Source: DASWOJ01 sp964242415 (GTDB taxonomy: Bacteria; Pseudomonadota; Alphaproteobacteria; Acetobacterales; Acetobacteraceae). Taken from it: 64,000 nt of DNA. The notes under the pieces were generated by a model, which was given only the letters and a program-made list of their open reading frames with translations, was not told the origin of the DNA and ran no database searches. Made by a program: the position numbers and the translations under genes. Position 1 is the stretch's first letter; each line of letters starts with the position of its first letter. The stretch spans positions 1 through 64,000 of the forward strand of contig CAXTAT010000002.1 of assembly GCA_964242415.1 (NCBI GenBank), given 5' to 3'. Shown piece by piece: positions 1 through 7,013 of this stretch.

Positions 1-1
1 G

Positions 2-259
2 CTGCGCGACCAGGCGGGCAGGCGGGTCTGGCTGACGCTGAAAGAGGTGGGCATCTTGCGCTGCCTGCTGCGCATGGACGGTGCCGTCGCCACGCAGCAA
101 CTGCTGGCCGAGGTCTGGGACTGCAGCCCAGCCACGTCCACCCGTACGTTGCAGACGCACATCTATCGGCTGCGGGGCAAGATTGAGGCTGACCCTTACA
201 ACGCTCGCCTGCTGGTGACGACCAAGGGCGGTTACCGGCTAGCAGCTCAGGGTGGATGA
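2..259 (+). CDS. Response regulator, C-terminal winged-helix fragment (cut by window edge)
   Basis: This is the 3' part of an OmpR/PhoB-type DNA-binding response regulator whose receiver domain lies before the window. The visible residues form the winged helix, with the recognition-helix pattern THIYRLRGKIEADP and the wing LLVTTKGGYRL. It strongly resembles the output domain of the complete regulator at 17542-18270 (same ETHIYRLRQKIEPDP-type motif), so the two look like paralogues, one in accessory DNA and one in the core. Its stop overlaps the ATG of the next response regulator (ATGA), so the two are probably co-transcribed and translationally coupled. The target is unknown. Confidence 0.85.
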   Translation: MRDQAGRRVWLTLKEVGILRCLLRMDGAVATQQLLAEVWDCSPATSTRTLQTHIYRLRGKIEADPYNARLLVTTKGGYRLAAQGG

Positions 260-1110
260 GTGAGGAAGGCGAAGGTGCGCGCTGTCCAGCTAGGTCCCAG
301 GGCGAAAGAAGCTCCATGATGCGCGAGCCAGAAAGCGTGACGACGGCGGTGCAGCCCAGCCTACGCGTGCTGGTCATCGAGGACGAACAGGCAGTCGCCC
401 GCGCGCTCGTACGCGGGCTCGAGCGGGCCGCCATGCAGGCGGCCTGGGCCAGCACCGGCGCGCTCGGCATGGCGCTGAGGGACAGCTTCAGGCCGGACAT
501 CGTGCTGGTGGATCTCCATCTGCCCGACATGAGCGGCCTGACCCTGATCAGCCGCTTCGTGGTGCAACGGGACTGCGGGGTGGTCGTGGTCTCCGGCTCC
601 GGGGAGGAGGCCGACCGGGTCGTCTGCCTCGAACTCGGCGCGGACGACTACATAACCAAGCCCATGAGCATGAGCGAGATGGTCGCCCGCATCCGCGCCG
701 TGCACCGGCGTGTGAGCCAAGCCAAGCTGCCGGAGCAGCAGGAGATCGCCACCCCTGAGACACAGGTCTTAAAGGTTGGGTCGATCCGTATCGACGTAGG
801 CCGGCGCATGGCCCATACCCTGAACGGGCGGCGCCTGGCCCTGACCTCGGCCGAGTTCACCGCTCTGGAAGTTCTGGCCCGCGCGGCCGGTACTCCCGTC
901 TCCCGTGACACGCTGTCCGAGGCGGCGCTGCGGCGTCCGTGGCGTGCCGAGGACCGGAGCGTGGACCAGCTCGTCTTCAACCTGCGCCAGAAGCTGCCGC
1001 CCGACGAGGACGGCGGCGCGCTGATCCAGAGCATCCGGGGGGCTGGATACCGGTTGCGGCCTCCCGAAAGCGTCGCGCCGTCGCAGGCCCAGGCCGCGCA
1101 GGTTGGATAA
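256..1110 (+). CDS. OmpR-family response regulator transcription factor
   Basis: A two-domain regulator. The receiver domain (about residues 36-152) has acidic residues E42-D43, phospho-acceptor D86 in VLVDLHLPD, S113 or S115 as the switch position, and K135 in ITKP. The winged helix follows at about 170-272, ending IRGAGYRLRPPES. No kinase is adjacent, so its partner is unknown. The start could be the coupled ATG at 256 or the double ATG at 316-321. The latter removes a poorly conserved 20-residue leader and better fits the family's usual length. Two consecutive response regulators without a kinase are unusual and may form a cross-regulating pair. The regulon is not visible here. Confidence 0.88.
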   Translation: MSEEGEGARCPARSQGERSSMMREPESVTTAVQPSLRVLVIEDEQAVARALVRGLERAAMQAAWASTGALGMALRDSFRPDIVLVDLHLPDMSGLTLISRFVVQRDCGVVVVSGSGEEADRVVCLELGADDYITKPMSMSEMVARIRAVHRRVSQAKLPEQQEIATPETQVLKVGSIRIDVGRRMAHTLNGRRLALTSAEFTALEVLARAAGTPVSRDTLSEAALRRPWRAEDRSVDQLVFNLRQKLPPDEDGGALIQSIRGAGYRLRPPESVAPSQAQAAQVG

Positions 1111-1256
1111 CCCCAAGGCGCCGGCAAATAGGTCTCGGTGCCGGCAGCGCTACGGCCGGCGTGAGGGCCACCGTGCCTGACCCATCTTGACCAAACATGA
1201 CATGACTTCTTCAGCCGCGTTGTGCGTCCTGCCGGCTCCAGCCAAGCAGGTCCGCC

Positions 1257-1574
1257 ATGTTCGCCGCCAGCGCCGCCACTCCCGCGGCCGAGTTCACCTC
1301 CGTGGAGGTTGACCATCTGACGTCGTGGGGCCGTGCCAGCAGGCTCGAGGTCGCCGTTGAGGCGCTTGGGAGCGACTGCGCCGACGAGGTCGCCTACATC
1401 GGCCAGGGCTTTGGCGCCGTGTCATGGACCATCCACCGGTCCTACGGACAGCTCTGGTTGTCCTTGGTCGGAGACTGGGCGGGACGGCACCGTACGGGTT
1501 GGACGGTCGCCGTTGGCTCGGTCGAGCAGGCGACGACCAGGATCGCGGGCATGCTGGCGACCGGCTGGCGCTAG
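1257..1574 (+). CDS. Hypothetical protein, 105 aa
   Basis: I do not recognise this protein. The ATG is preceded by AGG seven bases upstream, a reasonable ribosome site. The predicted chain has no signal peptide or membrane segment and looks like a small soluble alpha/beta protein (strand-like SWTIHRSYGQLWLSLVGDW in the middle). It lies alone between the response-regulator pair and the minus-strand phage-like cassette. Coding is supported mainly by length and a plausible start in the GC-rich context. Confidence 0.45.
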   Translation: MFAASAATPAAEFTSVEVDHLTSWGRASRLEVAVEALGSDCADEVAYIGQGFGAVSWTIHRSYGQLWLSLVGDWAGRHRTGWTVAVGSVEQATTRIAGMLATGWR

Positions 1575-1763
1575 GCCTCACAGCAGGGACAGCGGACCTC
1601 AAGGCAGCAGTCCGGCCAGTCGGACAGAGCGTGGTCGAGGCTGAATGTGGGCGGGTGTAACGGGGCTGCTCCGGGTCGGACACGCCAGGGTGGATTTCTT
1701 GGAGGAGCAGGGCAAGCGCTGGTGCAGGGCATGGATGGCGCACGCTGAAACGGACGCACCTGC

Positions 1764-2129
1764 CTAATCGACCTCTAGTATCTCGAGCCGCGCCACGCAC
1801 CGGCAGCTTCCATTCGGCCCGCACGCGCACTCGCCAGGATGTCCACCTAGTGGCGGCTTGTCCCATGCGAACTGCTGGCCGTTCAGAGCTTTACATCGAT
1901 CGCAGGCGTCTCTCGCCCCGGTCCATGCCCAGCGGTAATGCGTGATGCCGAGGCTGGTAGCACGCTGGCGATCATAGACCGCTGCCGCCCGGCTCCGCCG
2001 CAGCCTGACCGCTCGCTGTTCGGCTTGAGGCAGCCTATGGAAATTGGCCGGCCACGGCTCCTGATGCGGGTTAGCTTCATGGTTGGCGGTGCTGGCCAGG
2101 GCTGCCGCGCTTGGTTTGATGTCGCTCAC
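1764..2129 (-). CDS. Phage head-morphogenesis (Mu gpF / SPP1 gp7)-like domain protein
   Basis: 121 aa. The C-terminal half carries the signature of the phage minor head protein family: a W-x-W-T stretch (about residues 67-70), a C76-x2-C79 pair followed by LNGQ, and a terminal cysteine cluster ending SCRC (109-111). In phages this domain sits at the end of a much longer virion protein. Here only the Cys-rich end is present, after a short basic helical N-terminus, so this is either a remnant or a domain reused for another role. The start overlaps the stop of the upstream gene (ATGA). It is the last gene of the 1764-4868 cassette and the clearest sign of phage ancestry. Confidence 0.6.
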   Translation of the reverse strand: MSDIKPSAAALASTANHEANPHQEPWPANFHRLPQAEQRAVRLRRSRAAAVYDRQRATSLGITHYRWAWTGARDACDRCKALNGQQFAWDKPPLGGHPGECACGPNGSCRCVARLEILEVD

Positions 2130-2401
2130 GCAGGCTTCTTTGTGGTCATAGACAAGATCGGTGCAACCTCGGGTGAAGCTGCGTTAAGGGCAGCCGCCAG
2201 GACGTCGTGAGATGCTGCAAGCGTCGGGAGGCGCTGGGGGAGGTATTCCATGCAAGCGCGCGCATGGGCGTTTGTTGCATCCTCGTCGCCCTGCATCTGC
2301 ATCCGCAGCACGTTGTGCATCATCTCGTCCACGAACGCCCGGACGACGGCGACCAGCTCACGGGCGGCTGGATCAATGGCAGATGATTGGTCAGTGCTCA
2401 T
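2126..2401 (-). CDS. Hypothetical protein, 91 aa, in phage-like cassette
   Basis: Unrecognised, mostly helical and acidic, with a likely amphipathic central helix (VDEMMHNVLRMQMQGDEDA). No signal peptide or membrane segment. It overlaps the genes on both sides: its start lies 11 bases inside the upstream coding region and its stop overlaps the start of the gpF-like gene by four bases. The tight packing supports expression as part of one polycistronic unit. No function is proposed. Confidence 0.55.
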   Translation of the reverse strand: MSTDQSSAIDPAARELVAVVRAFVDEMMHNVLRMQMQGDEDATNAHARACMEYLPQRLPTLAASHDVLAAALNAASPEVAPILSMTTKKPA

Positions 2402-2735
2402 GCGTCCCTCCTACGTCCATGGGCGGGCCGAGCAGGTCCAGCGCGTCGAGCAGCCCATCCCGCACGTCCACGGCCGGCTCAATCCGCCGAGCTAAGATCA
2501 CAATACCCTTGCCGCTCAGCACCAGCTTGACGGCTTCGGCCACGATCAACGGGTGGACCGCGGTAAAGGTAGCGTCATCCGCTAGCAGCCACACCCGGGC
2601 GATCAGCGCGGCGCCGTCGCGCCCCACCATGGAGCGGTGCGGATAGTGAATCAGCTTCTCCTCGGTGAGGTCCGGGATCGTCGGGTCAAGGCTGACACCT
2701 CCAGCGTTGAACACGGCGCCGGGGAAGCTGCTCAT
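2391..2735 (-). CDS. Hypothetical protein, 114 aa, paralogue of the product of 3331-3669
   Basis: Unrecognised soluble protein. It is clearly homologous to the product of 3331-3669. Both begin MSSFPG, share SLDPT-PDLT, PHRS, RVWLLAD and PxVDVRxGLL-ALDL, and have nearly equal length. The M41-type peptidase gene lies between the two copies, so the arrangement is paralogue / peptidase / paralogue on one strand. The start overlaps the peptidase stop by four bases. The mix of short strands and a helical LVLSGKGIVIL segment suggests a compact alpha/beta fold. It could be a substrate, inhibitor or subunit of the peptidase; that is inference from position only. Confidence 0.6.
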   Translation of the reverse strand: MSSFPGAVFNAGGVSLDPTIPDLTEEKLIHYPHRSMVGRDGAALIARVWLLADDATFTAVHPLIVAEAVKLVLSGKGIVILARRIEPAVDVRDGLLDALDLLGPPMDVGGTHEH

Positions 2736-3331
2736 GCGTTCTCCTGGGGATGCCGCACCCGCACCTCTGGCCCAGTCTCGCTTTCCTCGACGAACTCGAC
2801 ACCGGTCGATCCAACGGCGGCGCGGGCGCTCGCCATAATGTGCTGTATCTCTTCACCGGACAGCTCACGCAGCCGCAGCAACTCGTCCGCCACTGCTGCA
2901 ACCGAGCGCCGATGCCGGCGAACCAGCGCGACCGCAGCGCGCTCCAAACGGCGAAAGGCTGTGCGCATGTCGCAGTCGGCAAGCACGAAGCCGTCCATCA
3001 GCATCGCTACGCAACGGCGATCCTCGTCCGCGCCAGGCCCGGCCCGACCCAATAGTTCACGCTCCGCAGCTACGCCAGACAGCAGTGTGATGGCCGCGGC
3101 TCTGTTGGCAGACAAGGACCAGTCCCGCCGGTCCTTGTATCTGCCCCGCGCTTCCCATGCTGCAAGAACATCATAATCATTCACCGGGAATACGCAGTGT
3201 CCGGCCTCCTGCTCCTCAAGGTTTGGAATGATCGTGGCGTACTTACATCCCAGGCAAAGAACCTCTGCCACAACTGCATGACCGGCTTCGTGAATGGATG
3301 TGCGGCGCAGTGCCGCTTTTGAGCGGCGCAT
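2732..3331 (-). CDS. M41-type zinc peptidase domain protein (no ATPase domain)
   Basis: 199 aa. It has the zinc-peptidase signature HEAGH (H14, E15, H18) as in the FtsH protease domain. About 80 residues later comes GVAAERELLG followed by an acidic GADEDR (D102 or D104), matching the position of the third metal ligand of M41. The AAA+ ATPase and membrane parts of FtsH are missing, so it cannot unfold substrates by itself. Stand-alone M41-like domains are known from alphaproteobacterial prophages and plasmids. The ATG overlaps the preceding stop by one base (TAATG), which fixes this start over longer in-frame options. Together with HTH genes in the same unit it recalls ImmA/ImmR repressor-protease pairs, although the peptidase family differs. 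Confidence 0.75.
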   Translation of the reverse strand: MRRSKAALRRTSIHEAGHAVVAEVLCLGCKYATIIPNLEEQEAGHCVFPVNDYDVLAAWEARGRYKDRRDWSLSANRAAAITLLSGVAAERELLGRAGPGADEDRRCVAMLMDGFVLADCDMRTAFRRLERAAVALVRRHRRSVAAVADELLRLRELSGEEIQHIMASARAAVGSTGVEFVEESETGPEVRVRHPQENA

Positions 3332-3669
3332 TATGCGTGCCCTGCCACGTCCTGGGTTGCGGTGAACAGGTCGAGGGCCTGCAGCAGCCCCGTCCGTACG
3401 TCCACCTCCGGTTCCGGCCGCTGCGCCAGGATCAGCACGCCCTTGCCGGCCAGCACCAGGTTGACGGCCTTGATCATCAGCACGGGCGGGATCGCGTCCG
3501 GCGTGGCGTTGTCTGCCAGCAGCCACACGCGAACGATGGGTGCCGCGTCCCGATCCGTCACCAGTGAGCGGTGAGGGCAGGCGTCGATCCGGTCCTGCGT
3601 CAGATCGGGCACGGTGGGATCGAGGCTCTTGCCGTCCGCGTCGTGGATGCTGCCGGGGAAGCTGCTCAT
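3331..3669 (-). CDS. Hypothetical protein, 112 aa, paralogue of the product of 2391-2735
   Basis: Second copy of the paralogous small protein described at 2391-2735 (shared MSSFPG start, SLDPTVPDLT, RVWLLADNAT, PEVDVRTGLLQALDL). It lies directly upstream of the peptidase gene. Its stop and the peptidase ATG overlap by one base, and its own ATG overlaps the stop of the upstream 37-residue ORF. The two copies are diverged but still readily aligned, so the duplication is not recent. Function unknown. Confidence 0.6.
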   Translation of the reverse strand: MSSFPGSIHDADGKSLDPTVPDLTQDRIDACPHRSLVTDRDAAPIVRVWLLADNATPDAIPPVLMIKAVNLVLAGKGVLILAQRPEPEVDVRTGLLQALDLFTATQDVAGHA

Positions 3670-3779
3670 TCGGCACCCGCAGGCTTCTGCAACCGCACCC
3701 CAGCACCGCCGCCGTTCTCCTTGATGAACACGACGCCGGCCGATTCCAGGGCAGCGCGGATGGCGGCAAGGGCGGTCAT
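3666..3779 (-). CDS. 37-aa orphan tail of the HTH module family
   Basis: A very short ORF whose product (AAIRAALESAGVVFIKENG and a GVRLQ ending) equals the C-terminal tail that follows the helix-turn-helix in the proteins encoded at 4629-4868 and, twice, at 3811-4632. The HTH half is absent. Its stop overlaps the ATG of the next gene by four bases, so it may be translated in sequence. It could be a decayed third regulator or a microprotein that binds the tails of the full regulators. Confidence 0.45.
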   Translation of the reverse strand: MTALAAIRAALESAGVVFIKENGGGAGVRLQKPAGAE

Positions 3780-3810
3780 GGCGGTGCGTCGGCCAGGCCC
3801 ACGGCAGACC

Positions 3811-4632
3811 TCACGCCCGATCCTCCTTCTGTCGCTCGCGCCATACCTGTTCGGCGCTATCCCAGACAACCGACCGCCCAGCCAAGGTGACGAACGCTTT
3901 AAGAACAGCCTGATGCACGCGAGGGCGGGGCCGGGTTGTCCCGACAATTGCTGCATTGAGCTTAGCCTCCCGAAGGGACCGCACCGCCTTGTCGATGCAG
4001 AACCCGCCGTGCCAGGTGACCAGGTCGAGCAGCAAAGCTGCGCCCCTGTCAATATCGGCCTGGCTGAGTTTAGTTGAAGGTGAGGCTGTCACTCCACCAA
4101 CCCTCCGCAGCCGCACTCCTGACGCTTTTTCATTGGTAAACTCGATGCCGGCTTCCTCCAGCGCAGCACAGATCGCAAGCAGGGGATCGGTCCGCGACGT
4201 GCGGAAGTAAGTCGCTGCCACCCGGCCCGAACGCTCATAGGTGCGGATCAGGTAGTGCGATATCCCGCTGCGGCCGACTAGCTTCTGGATGCCCCACCCG
4301 AGTATTTCACGTGCGGCCTTCAACTGGGCAGGCGTCACTGATCCCAACTTCGCAAGTGCGCCCTGAGCAGCATGGGCGGTCACGTCGCGGCCTTGCAACC
4401 GTACGCCTGGGGCGGCGCCGTTTTCCTCAATGAAGACGACGCCGGCCGATTCGAGGGCGGTGCGGATGGCGGCAAGCTGGGCAGCCCCCGATACACCGCT
4501 GACCGCCCGTGTCAGGCGACCGTCTCGTTCGTAGGTACGGACGGTGCCGCCTGATGCGCCGCTCGTGGCTTCAAGTCGCCCGCGGGACCAGCCGAGCAGG
4601 TTCCGAGCAGCCTTGGCCTGAGCTGGCGTCAC
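3811..4632 (-). CDS. Fusion protein with two HTH-tail modules and a C-terminal unknown domain
   Basis: 273 aa. Module 1 (residues 1-80) and module 2 (about 99-177) each start with an XRE-like pattern PAQ-KAAR-LLGW followed by a short HTH ending in RTYER. Each closes with the tail ALE-AG-x-F-x-N-x-GVRL. Residues 180-273 form an extra helical domain I do not recognise. Single-module proteins of about 75 aa are the usual form in alphaproteobacteria, so an in-line duplication plus extension is odd. Two modules could bind both half-sites of one operator without dimerising. The start is GTG, overlapping the stop of the upstream regulator (GTGA). Confidence 0.65.
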   Translation of the reverse strand: MTPAQAKAARNLLGWSRGRLEATSGASGGTVRTYERDGRLTRAVSGVSGAAQLAAIRTALESAGVVFIEENGAAPGVRLQGRDVTAHAAQGALAKLGSVTPAQLKAAREILGWGIQKLVGRSGISHYLIRTYERSGRVAATYFRTSRTDPLLAICAALEEAGIEFTNEKASGVRLRRVGGVTASPSTKLSQADIDRGAALLLDLVTWHGGFCIDKAVRSLREAKLNAAIVGTTRPRPRVHQAVLKAFVTLAGRSVVWDSAEQVWRERQKEDRA

Positions 4633-4868
4633 TGCTCCTGCTTCCGTAGCCGCACGCCAGCGCCGCCGCCGTTTTCCGGGATGAACTCGACGCCGGCTTC
4701 CTCAAGGGTGCGGGTCAGCACCTCGATGTTGGCGCGGATCATCGTGACCGGCCCATCCGGCACCTCATTCTTGCGGATGGTCGTAATCCCCACGCCTGAT
4801 GTGCTGGCCAAGGTTTGAGCTGACCAGCCCAGCAACGCGCGCGCCGCTCGAAGCTGCGCCCCTGTCAC
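4629..4868 (-). CDS. Small XRE-type helix-turn-helix regulator with ENGGGAGVRL tail
   Basis: 79 aa. Residues 1-40 form the HTH (AQLRAARALLGWSAQTLAST then GVGITTIRKNE). The tail LEEAGVEFIPENGGGAGVRL is typical of a very common alphaproteobacterial family of mini-regulators. The start is GTG at 4868. A TGTAT-N5-ATACA palindrome lies two bases upstream, overlapping the ribosome site, and a second one lies 51 bp further toward the divergent gene. Autorepression plus control of the divergent unit is the simplest reading. It is the first gene of the minus-strand cassette and translationally coupled to the fused double-module gene. Confidence 0.8.
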   Translation of the reverse strand: MTGAQLRAARALLGWSAQTLASTSGVGITTIRKNEVPDGPVTMIRANIEVLTRTLEEAGVEFIPENGGGAGVRLRKQEQ

Positions 4869-4869
4869 C

Positions 4870-4884
4870 TGTATTTTCCATACA
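4870..4884 (-). promoter_or_regulatory. Operator 1, TGTAT-N5-ATACA
   Basis: Perfect 5-bp inverted repeat with five-base spacer, immediately upstream of the GTG start of the mini-HTH gene. It has the same sequence and spacing as the site at 4921. Binding here would block the ribosome site region or initiation of the minus-strand transcript. Confidence 0.6.
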
Positions 4885-4920
4885 TAGTTGTCTTTTACCC
4901 TTGCCTATAAGCACCGATGA

Positions 4921-4935
4921 TGTATGTATCATACA
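4921..4935 (+). promoter_or_regulatory. Operator 2, TGTAT-N5-ATACA
   Basis: Second copy of the palindrome, in the AT-richer divergent promoter region, 31 bp before the probable plus-strand start at 4966. It also contains a nested TATGTAT-C-ATACATA palindrome at 4923-4937. The 51-bp spacing from operator 1 is near five helical turns, allowing cooperative binding on one DNA face. Confidence 0.6.
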
Positions 4936-4965
4936 TAGCTGAACCATAGATGCAAGGTGAACCAG

Positions 4966-5382
4966 ATGTCCTTCGCCAACCCCCTTCGCGCCCTCCCCAC
5001 CTTCCAGCCGGCGTCCGCCCTGCGCCAGATCGCCCCCCCGGTGCAGCACCCGGCCCCGCCGGTCCTGACGCGCCCCGCCGGTCACGCTGCCTACGTCCCC
5101 ACCGCACGCGACCTGGCGCAGACTGAGTTGCTGAACGCCCAGGCCGGGCTACGCGAGGCGACGCGGGTCTATGACTTTGCGCGCCGCGAGATCGGCCAGG
5201 CGAACCGCAGCATGTTTTGCGGTCGCGTCATCCGCGACATCACCGCCGAACGCCGCACCGCCCTGCGCCGCGCCGCCTTCGTGCTGTTCAACAAGCGCCG
5301 CGCCCAGCTTGCCAAGGCCCTACGCCGGGTGGCGGCTGCGGAACTGGCTCTGGCGGCGACAGCCTGCAGCGGGAAGGCGTAG
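4966..5382 (+). CDS. Hypothetical helical protein, divergent from HTH cassette
   Basis: 138 aa. The start ATG at 4966 is chosen over an in-frame GTG nine bases earlier because AAGG lies eight bases upstream of it. The first 45 residues are Pro/Ala-rich and likely disordered. Residues about 50-138 are a long Arg/Ala-rich helix suggesting a coiled coil or nucleic-acid-binding surface. No family recognised. It sits downstream of the two TGTAT-N5-ATACA operators, so it is probably controlled by the mini-HTH protein. Confidence 0.55.
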   Translation: MSFANPLRALPTFQPASALRQIAPPVQHPAPPVLTRPAGHAAYVPTARDLAQTELLNAQAGLREATRVYDFARREIGQANRSMFCGRVIRDITAERRTALRRAAFVLFNKRRAQLAKALRRVAAAELALAATACSGKA

Positions 5383-5384
5383 CC

Positions 5385-6114
5385 ATGGCGCAGGATCACG
5401 TCCTGGCGGTCGGCAGCACGGTCGCCATCTTCTCGGGCTACTCAAACAAGCAGGTTGGCACCGGCATCATCACCCGCGTGCTAGTGCGCTGGGTGCTGGT
5501 TGAGGCGTCGCAGTGGACGGCGCCGGTCAAGTTTCGCACCTGCGCGCCCTTGAAGGGGCACCGGATCACGGGTGGCCTGGCCGAGCACCTGAACGCTGGC
5601 CGAGCACCTGAACGAGTGGATCAGGATTCCGGCGGCGGTGGAACCGGACCCGACTGCGGGTGCGGAGGTTTTGGCCCAACTTGGGCCGAAACTCCCTGCC
5701 ATCCCGTCCCGTCCGCCGTCGCACACCTCCTGCCACACCCTGCGCCGCGTGCTGGTGCGCCGTTCCACAATGAACCTGACGACGGGCGCCATGACGCCGA
5801 CCGGACAGGAGTGGACCACGCGGGCCTGCGATGTGCCGCTGTTCTCCGACTTGGAGCGGACCAGTGGCGTCTGCAGATCGTGCGCGTCGGGTTGGATGCA
5901 TCCTGAGAACCACCCACTGGTGCCGGTCTTCGATGCCGCCGCGCACGCCTGGTTCAGCCTGCGGCACTGGCAGGCCATGCAGGAACAGGCGGCGACTGCG
6001 GCGGACCTTGCCCGCGCCGCCGAGGGCGTCGCCACCTGGTCGGCCCGCTTGGCAGACCTCGCGCGCCTCCGCACCCCCATTGCGTCGGAAGCAGGCTCCA
6101 CGCCCGCGGCCTGA
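5385..6114 (+). pseudogene. Small plasmid/phage-type gene split by a 19-bp tandem duplication
   Basis: The first reading frame opens at ATG 5385 (MAQDHVLAVGSTVAIFSGYS) and looks like a small beta-rich domain up to GGLAEHLN. There a perfect 19-bp duplication (5577-5614) shifts the frame by one. Removing one copy joins it directly to the frame that runs to the stop at 6114, giving LAEHLNEWIRIPAAVEPDPT as a continuous sequence. The downstream part has a Cys pair (VCRSCASGW) and a helical Ala-rich end. Alternatives: two separate genes, with the second starting at ATG 5770, or an assembly artefact. Function unknown. Confidence 0.5.
5577..5614 (+). repeat. Perfect 19-bp tandem duplication
   Basis: CTGGCCGAGCACCTGAACG occurs twice back to back (5577-5595 and 5596-5614). 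As 19 is not a multiple of three it causes the frameshift described for 5385-6114. Confidence 0.95.
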
Positions 6115-6210
6115 CGCCATCCGCGCCGGGGCGGTCCCCCGGCATAGCCAGCGCAAACGGGGATTGCAGCCCCGCCTGCGCCTGGTCCAGCACAAGGCAC
6201 CCACGCCATC

Positions 6211-6846
6211 ATGAACGAAGCCTCCAACAAAGATACCACCTCCATCACGGCCGCAGGGATCACTCCTGTGGTCAAAGTTCGGACGGACCTGGCGGTGCCC
6301 AGCGTCACCAACCCCCACGCCTCCCGTCGCGGTCTGTTGGGCGGCGGTGCCATGGCTGTGGCCTTGGTTGCCGGTGCCGTCTCCACCAGCGCCTCGGCTA
6401 CCACTGCCTCGGCCGGTAGTGATGCCGAGTTGATCCAGGTCTGCCAGCAGTTCGCGGAAACCGAGCTTGAGGCCTGGTATCGGTATCTGACCGCGCCGGC
6501 CGATCTGGCAGATGACCAAGACTGGGTTCTAGACTTTGCTACCCTGCACTGGATCACGAGGACGCAGGCTGCGACCGCCGAAGGCTGGCATGCCAAGGCC
6601 CTCGCCTATGCGGCGTATCATCGGGACGCCTTCGATGACGACCCCCAGGACCGCGACACCTCCACCTCGCTTCTGGCTGCCCTGCTCCGCGACATGATCA
6701 CCCCGGCCCGCGCCGCCATCATTGCGCGGCTGGCCCAAAAGTATGGGCCGCTGCCGGTCGGCTACGCGGCCGATGGCACGTGGTTGGGTGCGGAAGTCGC
6801 CTACGGGGCGGATAGCATGTGGACGGATGCGGAGGCACGCGCATGA
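6211..6846 (+). CDS. Hypothetical protein with SRRGLLGG Tat-like leader
   Basis: 211 aa. After a 37-residue polar leader comes SRRGLLGGGAMAVALVAGA, a twin-arginine followed by a hydrophobic stretch and Ala-rich cleavage region, as in Tat substrates. The remainder is a helical domain starting DAELIQVCQQFAETELEAW and rich in Trp. I know this layout from uncharacterised alphaproteobacterial plasmid and phage proteins but have no function for it. The stop overlaps the next start (ATGA), so the following small protein is coupled. Confidence 0.6.
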   Translation: MNEASNKDTTSITAAGITPVVKVRTDLAVPSVTNPHASRRGLLGGGAMAVALVAGAVSTSASATTASAGSDAELIQVCQQFAETELEAWYRYLTAPADLADDQDWVLDFATLHWITRTQAATAEGWHAKALAYAAYHRDAFDDDPQDRDTSTSLLAALLRDMITPARAAIIARLAQKYGPLPVGYAADGTWLGAEVAYGADSMWTDAEARA

Positions 6847-7013
6847 TCCGCCGTGGCCTGCTGTTCGCTGGCCCGACCGTGATGGTCCTGGCTAGCACCA
6901 CTGCCGGCGTTGCCATCGGTGCGCCGACTCTGTCCTCGCCCATTCTGGACGCGGCCGGCTTCGCGTCTCAACACCCAGCGCTGGCACGGAGCAGCTTGAT
7001 CGCAACGCTCTAG
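6843..7013 (+). CDS. Small exported or membrane protein, 56 aa
   Basis: The ATG overlaps the upstream stop by four bases, which fixes the start. It begins MIRRGLLFAG and continues with a hydrophobic segment to about residue 27, an export or anchor signal that resembles the leader of the preceding protein. No known family. Its stop overlaps the stop of the convergent Crp/Fnr gene by two bases. Confidence 0.45.
   Translation: MIRRGLLFAGPTVMVLASTTAGVAIGAPTLSSPILDAAGFASQHPALARSSLIATL

Noticed and set aside
5481..6596. 371-codon minus-strand open frame
   Set aside because: Shadow of the plus-strand genes at 5385-6846; composition is skewed and no domain is visible.
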